A stretch of DNA of 64,000 nt, taken from CBDHFN01 sp965262605. GTDB taxonomy: Bacteria > Pseudomonadota > Alphaproteobacteria > JASGCL01. The notes beneath the pieces are model-generated. The model saw only the letters and a list, made by a program, of their open reading frames with translations. It made no database searches and was not told the origin of the DNA. This document shows positions 1-7,755 of this stretch, in pieces. The stretch lies in contig CBDHFN010000001.1 of the NCBI GenBank assembly GCA_965262605.1, positions 1 to 64,000 on the forward strand, written 5' to 3'. How positions within the stretch are numbered: position 1 is the stretch's first letter; every line of letters begins with the position of its first letter. The translations under genes and the position numbers were made by a program.

Positions 1-1
1 G

Positions 2-775
2 ATTATTGCCAATAATAATGGTGTTTTAACCGTACGATTAATGGCATTTTTGGCAATGAATGATATTCCCATTGTCATTTGCGATGAAAAATATGCCCCC
101 GTTGCCATGTCATTGCCCATTGCCAACCATTATAAAACCAGCAACCGCATTGATATTCAATCACGGGTCAATTTACCGACGAAAAACAGATTATGGCGCC
201 AAATAATTCGCCAAAAAATTATGGAACAAGCCCGTAATATTGAAAAAATCAACCATGATACATATAATTCATTAATTGTAATGGCAAATCAAGTTTCGCT
301 GGGTGATAAAGAAAATACCGAAGCTCAAGCCGCCCGTATTTATTGGCAATGCCTTTTTGGTGCGGATTTTCGGCGCGTCCAAGAAGCAGAACATGGTATT
401 AATGTTGGGCTTAATTATGGATATGCGGTGATTCGCTCCGCCATGGCGCGGGCAATCGTTGCCACGGGATTATCGCCATCGCTGGGCGTGCATCATTCCA
501 ATCAGTTAAATCCATTTTGCTTAATTGATGATATGATGGAACCATTTCGCCCAATAATTGATAATATAATTAAACAAAATACTCAAATTTTTACGGGTGA
601 ATTAAATATTGCGGGTAAAACAATTTTGGCTAATATTATAAATCAACCAATAAAATATAAAAACGAAGAAATTTCTTTGCAACGATTAATGCATTTACTT
701 GCATTTCAATTATTTTTAATATATAATGGTGATATTAAAAAATTTGAATTTGAACCAATACAATTAATGAAATGA
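2..775 (+). CDS. cas1: CRISPR-associated endonuclease Cas1 (type II), 5' end cut by window edge
   Basis: Cas1 is the metal-dependent integrase that, with Cas2, inserts new spacers at the leader-repeat junction. The reading frame is open from base 2 and has no stop before the edge, so the true start lies to the left and only the C-terminal part of a protein of about 300 aa is present. Visible family marks are the beta-rich stretch ending VICDEKYAP, the EAQAARIYW block with the metal-binding Glu (near base 320), and GVHHSNQLNPFCLIDDMMEP with the catalytic His and the Asp/Glu pair. The stop overlaps the cas2 start (ATGA at 772). A cas9 gene is expected just outside the left edge. The sequence resembles type II Cas1 rather than type I. 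Confidence 0.93.
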   Translation: MIANNNGVLTVRLMAFLAMNDIPIVICDEKYAPVAMSLPIANHYKTSNRIDIQSRVNLPTKNRLWRQIIRQKIMEQARNIEKINHDTYNSLIVMANQVSLGDKENTEAQAARIYWQCLFGADFRRVQEAEHGINVGLNYGYAVIRSAMARAIVATGLSPSLGVHHSNQLNPFCLIDDMMEPFRPIIDNIIKQNTQIFTGELNIAGKTILANIINQPIKYKNEEISLQRLMHLLAFQLFLIYNGDIKKFEFEPIQLMK

Positions 776-1098
776 TTTCAGGATATAAAACAATGTGGGT
801 GATTTGTATGTTTGATTTGCCTGTTAATTCAGTCAAGCAACAACGCGCGGCGACTAAATTTCGTAATTTTTTAATTAAAAATGGCATGTTTATGAAACAA
901 TTTTCCGTTTATTTAAAATTTTTTGATAGTTTTGAAAAAGCAAAATCGCTCGCAAATAAAATCAGCCCCCAAGTCCCACCATTTGGCAGGGTCACTATAA
1001 TCTACTTAACCGATAAACAATTTGGTTTAACCGAAAATTTTTATGGCAATGCCGTGGCAGAAAATGAAAAAAAACCACTTCAATTACAATTATTTTGA
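772..1098 (+). CDS. cas2: CRISPR-associated protein Cas2 (type II)
   Basis: Cas2 is the dimeric ferredoxin-fold partner of Cas1 in spacer acquisition. The 108-residue product starts GYKTMWVICMFDLPV, the first beta strand with the conserved Asp typical of type II Cas2, and has the usual RNFLIKNGMFMKQFSVY segment. The start ATG overlaps the cas1 stop in ATGA, showing translational coupling. An internal ATG at 793 is possible, but the residues before it are usual for type II-C Cas2, so the upstream start is preferred. The CRISPR array follows 72 bp downstream. Confidence 0.93.
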   Translation: MISGYKTMWVICMFDLPVNSVKQQRAATKFRNFLIKNGMFMKQFSVYLKFFDSFEKAKSLANKISPQVPPFGRVTIIYLTDKQFGLTENFYGNAVAENEKKPLQLQLF

Positions 1099-1119
1099 CG
1101 AAATTAACGATATTTTTTT

Positions 1120-1158
1120 AAAAAAAATTATCGTTAAGTCGTTGAAACTTAACGATAA
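1120..1158 (-). terminator. Terminator between cas2 and array (minus-strand reading)
   Basis: TTATCGTTAAG (1128-1138) and CTTAACGATAA (1148-1158) form a perfect 11-bp stem with a 9-nt loop. Read on the minus strand the stem is followed by eight T (the A run 1120-1127), a textbook Rho-independent terminator for transcription coming from the array. A competing palindrome (TTAACGATA 1104-1112 with TATCGTTAA 1129-1137) shares one arm and could act on the plus-strand cas transcript. Confidence 0.7.
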
Positions 1159-1170
1159 TCTTTAAGGTGT

Positions 1171-2189
1171 ATTATAGCATAATTTATTTGGAATGGAAGC
1201 TATAATAATTTAACAACTCTAAGACTTTATCACTATATTATAGCATAATTTATTTGGAATGGAAGCTATAATTTTATGCGAAATTTATATTTATTTAATT
1301 TAATTATAGCATAATTTATTTGGAATGGAAGCTATAATCTTGAATGCAATAACCGTTGCTATAAGACAATTATAGCATAATTTATTTGGAATGGAAGCTA
1401 TAATATTTACCCGTTTTGGCATTAAATAATGTAGAATTATAGCATAATTTATTTGGAATGGAAGCTATAATCCCAAATTAGCCGATAAATCAGTCGGTTT
1501 CATTATAGCATAATTTATTTGGAATGGAAGCTATAATCCTGCTGTTAAGGCGATTTATGACAATTCGATTATAGCATAATTTATTTGGAATGGAAGCTAT
1601 AATTATCTTATTGATTATTCATTAATTCATTATATTATAGCATAATTTATTTGGAATGGAAGCTATAATCAAGAAAATAATTCAATTTACATAAAATTTA
1701 TTATAGCATAATTTATTTGGAATGGAAGCTATAATTATCATTCAATTTATCCTTTACTAAAGTAAATTATAGCATAATTTATTTGGAATGGAAGCTATAA
1801 TTTGAATGGTTATTGATTTTAATCATATATAATTATAGCATAATTTATTTGGAATGGAAGCTATAATACATTAATGCGTTTAGTTTAACAGTCCAAAATT
1901 ATAGCATAATTTATTTGGAATGGAAGCTATAATAAGAAAATCAAGCATATTTTTATCGGTGCAATTATAGCATAATTTATTTGGAATGGAAGCTATAATC
2001 GAACTAGCTTTACATGGGCACAAGGGTGTATTATAGCATAATTTATTTGGAATGGAAGCTATAATTTTAGTATTACCATTTAATTTACTAGGCAAATTAT
2101 AGCATAATTTATTTGGAATGGAAGCTATAATAATGGTGATGGTAATGCCATTGCCCGCCCCATTATAGCATAATTTATTTGGAATTGAA
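1171..2189. CRISPR. CRISPR array, 15 full 36-bp repeats, one half repeat, 15 spacers
   Basis: Identical 36-bp repeats start with ATTATAGCATAATTTA and end with GGAATGGAAGCTATAAT. They begin at 1171, 1237, 1303, 1369, 1436, 1502, 1568, 1634, 1700, 1766, 1832, 1898, 1964, 2030 and 2096. Spacers are 30 bp, except one of 31 bp (1405-1435). A sixteenth repeat at 2162 keeps only its first 24 bases before running into a transposase remnant. The repeat ends are complementary (ATTATAGC and GCTATAAT). Read on the minus strand the repeat has the layout of type II-C repeats (xTTxTAGC at the 5' end, TGCTAxAAT at the 3' end). The uniform repeats and sharp boundary at 1171 suggest that side is the acquisition (leader) end. 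No anti-repeat able to form a tracrRNA was found in the window. Confidence 0.98.
2162..2170 (-). promoter_or_regulatory. Repeat-embedded extended -10 element (last of 16 copies)
   Basis: On the minus strand every repeat ends in TATGCTATAAT, a perfect extended -10 (TGnTATAAT), so each spacer could be transcribed from its own promoter. This is described for Neisseria and Campylobacter type II-C arrays. The half repeat at 2162 retains this element although the rest of the repeat is lost, so it could still start transcription through spacer 15 (2132-2161). No good -35 hexamer is visible, which extended -10 promoters can tolerate. Confidence 0.65.
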
Positions 2190-2404
2190 AATTCTTTGCA
2201 TTGGGTTTTGGATGTGGATATGGGCGAAGACTTTCATTATGCTAAAAAGACAATTCGCCCTTAAATTATGCTACTATTCGCAGATTCTGTCTAAATTTAT
2301 TAAAACTTGATAAGAATAAAATGCCAAATTCACGAAAATTCATGAAAGCTTGCCTCAATACCAATTATCTTCTTTCCCTTATTGAGCTTAAACCGCAGAA
2401 TTAA
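2181..2404 (+). mobile_element. ISAs1-family transposase remnant (C-terminal end only, frameshifted)
   Basis: From 2181 the frame reads GIENSLHWVLDVDMGEDF, the highly conserved C-terminal block of ISAs1-family DDE transposases. Near the A run 2244-2248 the frame shifts, and the homology continues as SPLNYATIRRFCLNLLK, followed by DKNK and a stop at 2402-2404. Only about the last 70 codons remain; the catalytic core and left end are missing, so the element is dead. Its left boundary lies inside the last CRISPR repeat (the shared bases GGAAT at 2181-2185) and its right side abuts a phage head gene. I could not identify terminal inverted repeats. Confidence 0.8.
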
Positions 2405-2409
2405 TCCGT

Positions 2410-3321
2410 ATGCAATTGCCATGGGCATCGGCTTACGGGCATTGGGCGCGCATTCAATCAACCGCGGATATTTTCCCATATATTATGTATAATGCCGTGC
2501 GTGATGGACGCACGCGGTATTTGCATAAATTATGGAATGGCACGGTTTTACCGGTAAATTCCAAATGGTGGGATACGCATTATCCGCCAAATGGCTGGCG
2601 ATGCCGTTGTTCGGTGATTCAAATGGATCAATCAACCATGGATAAAATGGGTTTGCGCCACGCGGACGAGGGCGAATTATTAAGCCAAGAAAATAAAGGC
2701 ATTGACGAAGGATTTGCATATAATGTTGGCAAATCCCGCGACCAATATTACGCGGATAAATATCATGATAATAAAGCGATAATCAAATCATTGGATTATA
2801 TTAAACAAAAAAACCTTGCCGCCCCGATAAAACTATTTTCATCTAACATTAATGATTTAAAATTAGCCGATGATATAACAATTGACAACGCTATATTAGA
2901 ATTTTATAGCCAATTCGCAATTTATAAGGATGTAGCGATAGATGATAATATAGAAAAATGGTTTTTAGATAATGATGGCTTATTAATTAAAATTACAGAT
3001 GATTTGTTTAGAGATGCAAAAGGTAATATAAAATTGGGTAAAAATGATCACCCAATTAACTTAACACCAGTATATGCCCAAACAATTATTGCGCCTGATA
3101 AAACAATAATTGTGCAGGGAAATGAACAAACAAATACATATCCAAGAAAATATTACACAAAAAAATGGCAAATCCAAGATGGTGAATTTTACTCATTTGC
3201 GGTTGCTCATAAAATAAATTCTGATTGGAAATTAGCAACTAGTTATATTCCGGGCTGGACATTAAAAAATTCAAAAAAGAATTTACAGGAGATAATAAAA
3301 AAAATGGGCGACCCAAGATGA
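2410..3321 (+). CDS. Mu gpF-like phage head morphogenesis protein, 5'-truncated, with possible C-terminal toxin-like domain
   Basis: The first 90 residues match the Phage_Mu_F/SPP1 gp7 minor head protein family: FPYIMYNAVRDGRTR, then HKLWNGTVLPV, then WWDTHYPPNGWRCRCSV. In-frame family-like residues (AELIR) occur upstream of the ATG, back to a stop at 2389, so the true N-terminus is lost beneath the transposase remnant. After a Lys-rich linker, the region around residues 190-290 ends VAHKINSDWKLATSYIPGW. This resembles the PBECR group of phage-linked RNase-fold domains, but that assignment is inference from pattern only. No other recognisable phage structural genes accompany it, so this is a prophage relic, although the frame itself is open. 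Confidence 0.7.
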   Translation: MQLPWASAYGHWARIQSTADIFPYIMYNAVRDGRTRYLHKLWNGTVLPVNSKWWDTHYPPNGWRCRCSVIQMDQSTMDKMGLRHADEGELLSQENKGIDEGFAYNVGKSRDQYYADKYHDNKAIIKSLDYIKQKNLAAPIKLFSSNINDLKLADDITIDNAILEFYSQFAIYKDVAIDDNIEKWFLDNDGLLIKITDDLFRDAKGNIKLGKNDHPINLTPVYAQTIIAPDKTIIVQGNEQTNTYPRKYYTKKWQIQDGEFYSFAVAHKINSDWKLATSYIPGWTLKNSKKNLQEIIKKMGDPR

Positions 3322-3330
3322 ATGTTCGCC
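3305..3330 (+). terminator. Weak hairpin at the end of the phage-like gene
   Basis: GGGCGA (3305-3310) and TCGCCC (3325-3330) can pair across the stop codon. There is no T run, so terminator activity is doubtful. Confidence 0.25.
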
Positions 3331-3492
3331 CTCAATTAAAGGTCATTCACTCGCACATCATCGCGTCCTTTAATCTAAAACCACAATACAAACTTTATCA
3401 ACCAATGTCAAGCAAAAAATCCTTAAAATCCTTAAATCCTGTAATCCTTAGTAAACTTTAACCCAACTTTAACCCAACCAAGCGAGGCAACA

Positions 3493-3698
3493 ATGGAAAT
3501 TATCACCCACAATCATCTTGATGGCTATACCCCCGAAATTATGGACATAACCACGCCGAACCCGCCCCAATTATCCTTGACCATAAAAACGCGGTGGTAT
3601 GCGATATATTCAACCATTGGAATTTAACCGCATCCGCGCTGGGTTTGGCACAAATTCGCAAAATAACCTATAACACATTATTGCAGGGTGGTCAATAG
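3493..3698 (+). pseudogene. Short frameshifted coding trace
   Basis: An ATG at 3493 opens the frame MEIITHNHLDGYTPEIMD. Codon-like sequence then continues in another frame as HKNAVVCDIFNHWNLTAS and closes with YNTLLQGGQ and a stop at 3696. The same terminal peptide (YNTLLRGG, stop) is readable at 4820-4850. I do not recognise the protein. Two copies of the same peptide end argue that it was once translated. Confidence 0.3.
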
Positions 3699-3703
3699 GA
3701 ACA

Positions 3704-3883
3704 ATGAACCATTACCAACCCCAAAGATTGATTTTAAAATTATTAATGCAAAAACATAATAATATTGAATTATCACAAATTCAACCCAACTTAACTCAAT
3801 TATTTAATTCACAAAATTCATTAAATTCATTAAATTCATTAAAATCATTAATCTACAATATAAAAAAATTAATAAATCAATAG
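3704..3883 (+). CDS. Small hypothetical ORF, 59 aa
   Basis: An ATG at 3704 lies 5 bp after the stop of the preceding trace and is preceded by AGGAAC. It opens a 59-residue frame starting MNHYQPQRLILKLLMQ, with a repetitive Asn/Ser/Leu tail from the NSL repeats. No recognised family. The low-complexity tail and AT bias make chance openness possible. Confidence 0.25.
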   Translation: MNHYQPQRLILKLLMQKHNNIELSQIQPNLTQLFNSQNSLNSLNSLKSLIYNIKKLINQ

Positions 3884-3938
3884 ACAATTTGCATGATTTA
3901 TGCTATAAACCATTTAATAAACAACGAAAGGATATATC

Positions 3939-4223
3939 ATGTTAAACCGCAAATTTACATCTGAAGCAACTCACCCCCAAAAGCAACCATGGGACTTAAC
4001 CGATGAGGAAATGGCTCATAACAACTATCATATTAATAAATTAATTGAAGCCAATGAAGCTAATGATGAGGAAGCACGATTTTTTCATCAATCACAAATT
4101 CTGAATGCACCTGATTCTTTAATGGCATCAAAAAAAATATTTGGAGCTCAATGGATTATTGATAGAAAATTGGATATAACATTAGCAAATAGAAAGTTTG
4201 GCAATGACTGGCTATATAAATAA
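3939..4223 (+). CDS. Hypothetical protein, 94 aa
   Basis: The ATG follows a good ribosome binding site (CGAAAGGATATATC). The product is hydrophilic and acidic, with a possible helix rich in Asn/Glu (NKLIEANEANDEEARFF). I do not recognise a family. Its 3' end overlaps the next ORF by about 20 bp, so the two are probably co-translated or are pieces of one locus. It sits between phage relics and a repeat-containing intergenic region, and is probably accessory. Confidence 0.55.
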   Translation: MLNRKFTSEATHPQKQPWDLTDEEMAHNNYHINKLIEANEANDEEARFFHQSQILNAPDSLMASKKIFGAQWIIDRKLDITLANRKFGNDWLYK

Positions 4224-4758
4224 ACTCGGTGAATTATTAAACTTTGAGAATAATTCTAAATTAGCTTTAAATCCCCTTGCCGAAGCATATTCACAAAAGC
4301 AAATTGTCAAGGTATTACAAGCAATTCATAAAACACGCGATATAAATTTGATTATGACTGCCGAAAACGCAATTAATGAGCATGAATTACAATTTTATAG
4401 CATAAATAAAATATCTGATAGCAGTATAAAACAATCATTAGCCAGTATTGATAGCACCAATAATTTAATACGCACCATACAAAATGAACCTGATAAATAT
4501 ATTAATCACGCAAATTTATTTCAAGATCCGAAAAACATTATTAATGGTTTGCCGAATGATGACGCAAGACAATTTTTTAAGTCGCAATCGGTGCGATTTG
4601 TTAATATGTATAAAATACCAACCACCAAAGACAAGCAGAATATTTTGGATGCCCGCAAAGTTAATATCCGCCTTGCTGGTGATATTTATACCAATATGCA
4701 GCAGCAAGTATTGGGTAAAGACACTAATTTAACTCAAATTAAGGGTAAGGGCTTGTAA
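4204..4758 (+). CDS. Hypothetical protein, 184 aa
   Basis: The frame could extend to a TTG at 4198, but the ATG at 4204 is better placed after AGAAAG. It overlaps the upstream 94-aa ORF by 20 bp. The product is mostly helical in appearance and hydrophilic, without a signal peptide or membrane segment. No family is recognised. The upstream gene and this one form a two-gene accessory unit. Whether this is a toxin-antitoxin or phage-derived pair cannot be told from sequence alone. Confidence 0.5.
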   Translation: MTGYINKLGELLNFENNSKLALNPLAEAYSQKQIVKVLQAIHKTRDINLIMTAENAINEHELQFYSINKISDSSIKQSLASIDSTNNLIRTIQNEPDKYINHANLFQDPKNIINGLPNDDARQFFKSQSVRFVNMYKIPTTKDKQNILDARKVNIRLAGDIYTNMQQQVLGKDTNLTQIKGKGL

Positions 4759-5207
4759 TTCAACCATGATAGCTAAACGGATTGATAAGCAAGCAAATAT
4801 CACGGGCAGTTTCGGTGGGCTACTATAACACATTATTGCGGGGTGGTTAATTTGTTCAAACTTTTTTTTAACTCCATTTTGCTTCGCTTAGGAGGGGAAA
4901 AATAGTATTTTTAAAAGCACTATATTTTGATTTAAAATTACTATATAAAAAATCTATAAAATTATTTTAATTCTGATAATTATTTTATCACATTTAAGCG
5001 CATGCGTCAAAATAGTTATCGGAAATAATCATTTTTGCGACAAAACACATACACCGCATATTGCAATGCCACTCAATCCCATGGTGCCGTTTATTCTTAG
5101 TTATTTTTAAGCAAAAATCTGGGGAAAGTTCTTTTGTGGTATTTTTATATTTTAAACTTTACAACTAAAATTTTTTTGGTAAAATTAAGGTAAATAAGGA
5201 CGCATTA
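4759..5207. other. 449-bp intergenic region with dispersed repeat pieces
   Basis: It contains the second copy of TATAACACATTATTGC, followed by GGGGTGGTTAAT (4824-4851), and a dispersed palindromic repeat (4867-4922) shared in inverted orientation with 17038-17090. The remainder (4930-5190) is very AT-rich and holds no ORF. A promoter for the gene at 5208 must lie here, but no clear hexamer pair was picked out. Confidence 0.5.
4867..4922 (-). repeat. Dispersed palindromic repeat, copy 1
   Basis: Read on the minus strand this carries GTGCTTTTAAAAATACTAT, then TTTCCCCTCC and TAAGCGAAGC. The same order occurs on the plus strand at 17038-17090 with only a few differences. AAATAGTATTT is itself palindromic. 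Confidence 0.75.
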
Positions 5208-6044
5208 ATGAATTTTAATCACGAAATTACCCCGCGCATTCCCGATGTTGCTTGGGAACAAATTAAAAATCTATCCATTTGGTATAGTAATAAACGGGTT
5301 AATAGCCATATTATGAACGCTTATTCATTTGTGTTTCCCCAAGGTGAATCATTTTTTGTTGATAATGTCCGTGAAGCCTTTGAATGCAATAAACATAAAT
5401 TATCGCCCGAATTACATCAAGAAGTTGAAGGGTTTTGCAAACAAGAAAACTTGCATTCCACGATTCATTTGCGATATAATAATAAATTAATCGCCGAAGG
5501 ATATAATAATTCGGTCAAAGAATATCTTGATAAAACCAGAGAATTTTCAGAAAAAAATTTAAGCCTTATGTCAAGATTAGCCATTGTTGCGGCATATGAG
5601 CATTTTACCGCCATCATGGGCGGATTTTTGCTTAAAAATTATCATATTTTAGCCAAATCAAACCCTGATGTTGCTTTGATTTGGGGGTGGCATGCTTTGG
5701 AAGAAAGCGAACATAAAGCCGTTTGTTATGATTTATACCAAGAATGCGGCGGTGGTTGGTTGCGCCGTGTTTGCGCATATTTTTTTGTGACAATTAATTT
5801 TAATATTATTTTTATGCGAAGCTTTTTGGGTTTAATTGCCAAAGATGGTTGTCTTAAACCATGGAATTTACCCAAGACAATTTTTGATTTTTTATGGTTT
5901 TTTTACCGATATAATGGCGTAGGTTGGTATGTTTTCATGCATTATTTTCAATATTTCTTGCCTAATTTTCACCCTTGGAATTTTAACAATAAAAATGACA
6001 TGGTTATGTGGCTTAAAAAATATCAATCAAAATTGAAATATTGA
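5208..6044 (+). CDS. Metal-dependent hydrolase family protein (COG3687/PF10118)
   Basis: The 278-residue protein shows the family pattern of a ferritin-like di-metal protein: FPQGESFF (Glu47), FCKQENLHSTIH (Glu80, His83), AAYEHFTA (Glu131) and WHALEESEHK (His162, Glu165-166, Glu168, His169). The C-terminal third is aromatic and hydrophobic and may sit at a membrane. Members are annotated as predicted metal-dependent hydrolases, with no agreed substrate. The start ATG at 5208 follows AAATAAGGACGC. It stands alone, 62 bp before dut, and full length is retained. Confidence 0.8.
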   Translation: MNFNHEITPRIPDVAWEQIKNLSIWYSNKRVNSHIMNAYSFVFPQGESFFVDNVREAFECNKHKLSPELHQEVEGFCKQENLHSTIHLRYNNKLIAEGYNNSVKEYLDKTREFSEKNLSLMSRLAIVAAYEHFTAIMGGFLLKNYHILAKSNPDVALIWGWHALEESEHKAVCYDLYQECGGGWLRRVCAYFFVTINFNIIFMRSFLGLIAKDGCLKPWNLPKTIFDFLWFFYRYNGVGWYVFMHYFQYFLPNFHPWNFNNKNDMVMWLKKYQSKLKY

Positions 6045-6106
6045 ATTTTATTGCTTGATTTATGGCGTGAATCGTGCCTTATTATTAAAATTAAAGAGAG
6101 GCATAA

Positions 6107-6586
6107 ATGTTAATAATTCCCATCACCAAATTACCGCACGGCGCGGATTTACCTTTGCCTGTATATGCCACCGAATTTTCCGCTGGCGTGGATTTAATGG
6201 CGGCAATCAAAGAAAACAAGGTTTTAAAACCCTTGCAACGCGCTTTAATTCCCACGGGTATTGCCATTGCCTTGCCTCGTGGCACAATGGCGGATATTCG
6301 CCCCCGTTCAGGTTTGGCATTAAAATATGGCATAAGCATTGTTAATGCCCCCGGCACCATTGATGCCGATTATCGCGGGGAAATTGGCGTGATTTTAATT
6401 AATTTAGGGCAGGAAGATTTTATCATTGAACCCAAAATGCGCATTGCGCAAATGGTGGTTTTAACAATTCCAAAATTTGAATTTGCCGAAATGCAAGACT
6501 TGCCCGCCGAGGTATTATCGCGTGATGGTGCGGGTGGCATGGTATCGGTGCGCGGTGCTGGTGGTTTTGGGTCAAGCGGAATTTAA
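6107..6586 (+). CDS. dut: dUTP diphosphatase
   Basis: Hydrolyses dUTP to dUMP and pyrophosphate, keeping uracil out of DNA and feeding thymidylate synthesis. All five trimeric dUTPase motifs are present: AGVDL (26-30), RPRSGLALK (65-73), NAPGTIDADYRGE (80-92) with the catalytic Asp, RIAQMVV (112-118) and C-terminal RGAGGFGSSG (149-158). The 159-aa length is normal, with a few extra residues before motif 5. The ATG at 6107 follows AGAGAGGCATAA. argE starts 10 bp downstream, so the two form an operon. Confidence 0.96.
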   Translation: MLIIPITKLPHGADLPLPVYATEFSAGVDLMAAIKENKVLKPLQRALIPTGIAIALPRGTMADIRPRSGLALKYGISIVNAPGTIDADYRGEIGVILINLGQEDFIIEPKMRIAQMVVLTIPKFEFAEMQDLPAEVLSRDGAGGMVSVRGAGGFGSSGI

Positions 6587-6596
6587 GGAGGGGACT

Positions 6597-7754
6597 ATGT
6601 CATTTGAAAATCTTTCAGCCCAAGAAATTTTAGCTAAATTAGTCAGCTTTAATACCATATCCGACCAATCAAATTTGCCTTTAATTGAATGGGTTGAGGC
6701 ATATCTTGACCATTACGGCGTGAAAAGCAAGCGATTTCAATCTAACCAAGCGCATAAGGCATGTCTTTGGGCGTGCGTAGGCGATGCAACAATCCCGCCA
6801 GTTGTATTATCGGGGCATACTGATGTTGTGCCAGTCGTTGGGCAAGATTGGCATACAGACCCGTTTGTCTTAACCGAAAAAGACGGATTATTATATGGGC
6901 GTGGCACTTGCGATATGAAGGGGTTTTTGGCTTGCGCCCTTAGCAAAGTGCCGCAAATGGTTGCCGAACCTTTATCAACACCCATTGCCTTTGCTTTATC
7001 TTATGACGAGGAAATTGGTTGCCGTGGCGTGCTTGATTTAGTTAATGAATTAGGGGAATCATTGCCCTTGCCAAAGCTTGTCTGGGTTGGCGAACCGACT
7101 TCCATGAAAATTGTTAATCAGCATAAAACTTGCGTGCGGTTTAGAACGCAAGTTTTTGGCAAAGAATCGCACAGCTCACGCACGGATATTGGCGTGAATG
7201 CGCTTGCATATGCCAGCCGAATCGCCGTGTTTTTAGACGACTTAAACCGCGAAATTTTTGCAAATTCTTCGGCGGGCGAATTTGATTTAAATTATACAAC
7301 GATTCATGTTGGCATATTAAATGCGGGCTTGCAAGTCAATATTATTCCAAATTTTGCAGAACTTTGGTGGGAAATGCGGGTTTTGCCTTCGGAAAATTAT
7401 CAAACTTATCTTGATAAATTAAATATTTTTACCGATAAATGCAATCAAGAATTGCAATTGCGCGATGAAAATTGTCGTATTATTCATGAATTAAGCAATA
7501 TTACCCAAGGTTTAGCCGCCGAAAATCAATCGGTTGCCGAAAATTATTTGAAACAATTATCGGGGGAAAATGCCTCATATGCTGCGGCTTACGCCACGGA
7601 AGCCGGACATTTTCAAGCCAAAGGCGCATCCACGGTGATAATTGGACCCGGGCGCATTGACGAAGCGCACCGCCCGAATGAATATATTGCCATTTCGCAA
7701 ATCGCATTATGCTTAAATATGTTGGACAAATTAATTATGCAAAGCAGGAGGTAA
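6597..7754 (+). CDS. argE: Acetylornithine deacetylase (M20 family)
   Basis: Removes the acetyl group from N-acetylornithine in arginine synthesis using two metal ions. M20 motifs are visible: SGHTDVVPV (His74, Asp76), GRGTCDMKG (Asp107), SYDEEIGCRG (catalytic Glu138, ligand Glu139), GEPTSMK, the dimerisation-domain KESHSSRTDIG, and GPGRIDEAHRPNEY near the end with the last His ligand. The ATG at 6597 is chosen because AAGGAGGGG lies directly upstream; the frame is open further 5' but would overlap dut. The next gene begins 1 bp after the stop. Confidence 0.93.
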   Translation: MSFENLSAQEILAKLVSFNTISDQSNLPLIEWVEAYLDHYGVKSKRFQSNQAHKACLWACVGDATIPPVVLSGHTDVVPVVGQDWHTDPFVLTEKDGLLYGRGTCDMKGFLACALSKVPQMVAEPLSTPIAFALSYDEEIGCRGVLDLVNELGESLPLPKLVWVGEPTSMKIVNQHKTCVRFRTQVFGKESHSSRTDIGVNALAYASRIAVFLDDLNREIFANSSAGEFDLNYTTIHVGILNAGLQVNIIPNFAELWWEMRVLPSENYQTYLDKLNIFTDKCNQELQLRDENCRIIHELSNITQGLAAENQSVAENYLKQLSGENASYAAAYATEAGHFQAKGASTVIIGPGRIDEAHRPNEYIAISQIALCLNMLDKLIMQSRR

Positions 7755-7755
7755 A

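Larger units (their letters stand above)
3322..3938. other. Degraded 617-bp stretch between phage-like gene and hypothetical genes
   Basis: No convincing large gene is present. It contains short T/C-rich tandem-like runs (AAATCCTT around 3415-3450; TTAAATTCA repeats 3823-3845), a frameshifted short coding trace (3493-3698) and a possible 59-codon ORF (3704-3883). The phrase TATAACACATTATTGC at 3669-3684 recurs at 4824-4839. It looks like decaying prophage DNA. Confidence 0.5.

Noticed and set aside
1880..2095. Minus-strand open frame of 71 codons inside the array
   Set aside because: It is just the CRISPR repeat translated three times (IIASIPNKLCYN); no gene.
2236..2280. ATTATGCTA and TAAATTATGCTA on the plus strand as a tracrRNA anti-repeat
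   Set aside because: They match the wrong half of the repeat for a minus-strand crRNA, are only 9-12 nt long, and fall inside the ISAs1 coding remnant (LNYATIRR). No nexus hairpin or terminator follows.
6477..6596. Longer N-terminus for argE
   Set aside because: The extension reads dut in another frame; a strong ribosome site precedes the ATG at 6597.
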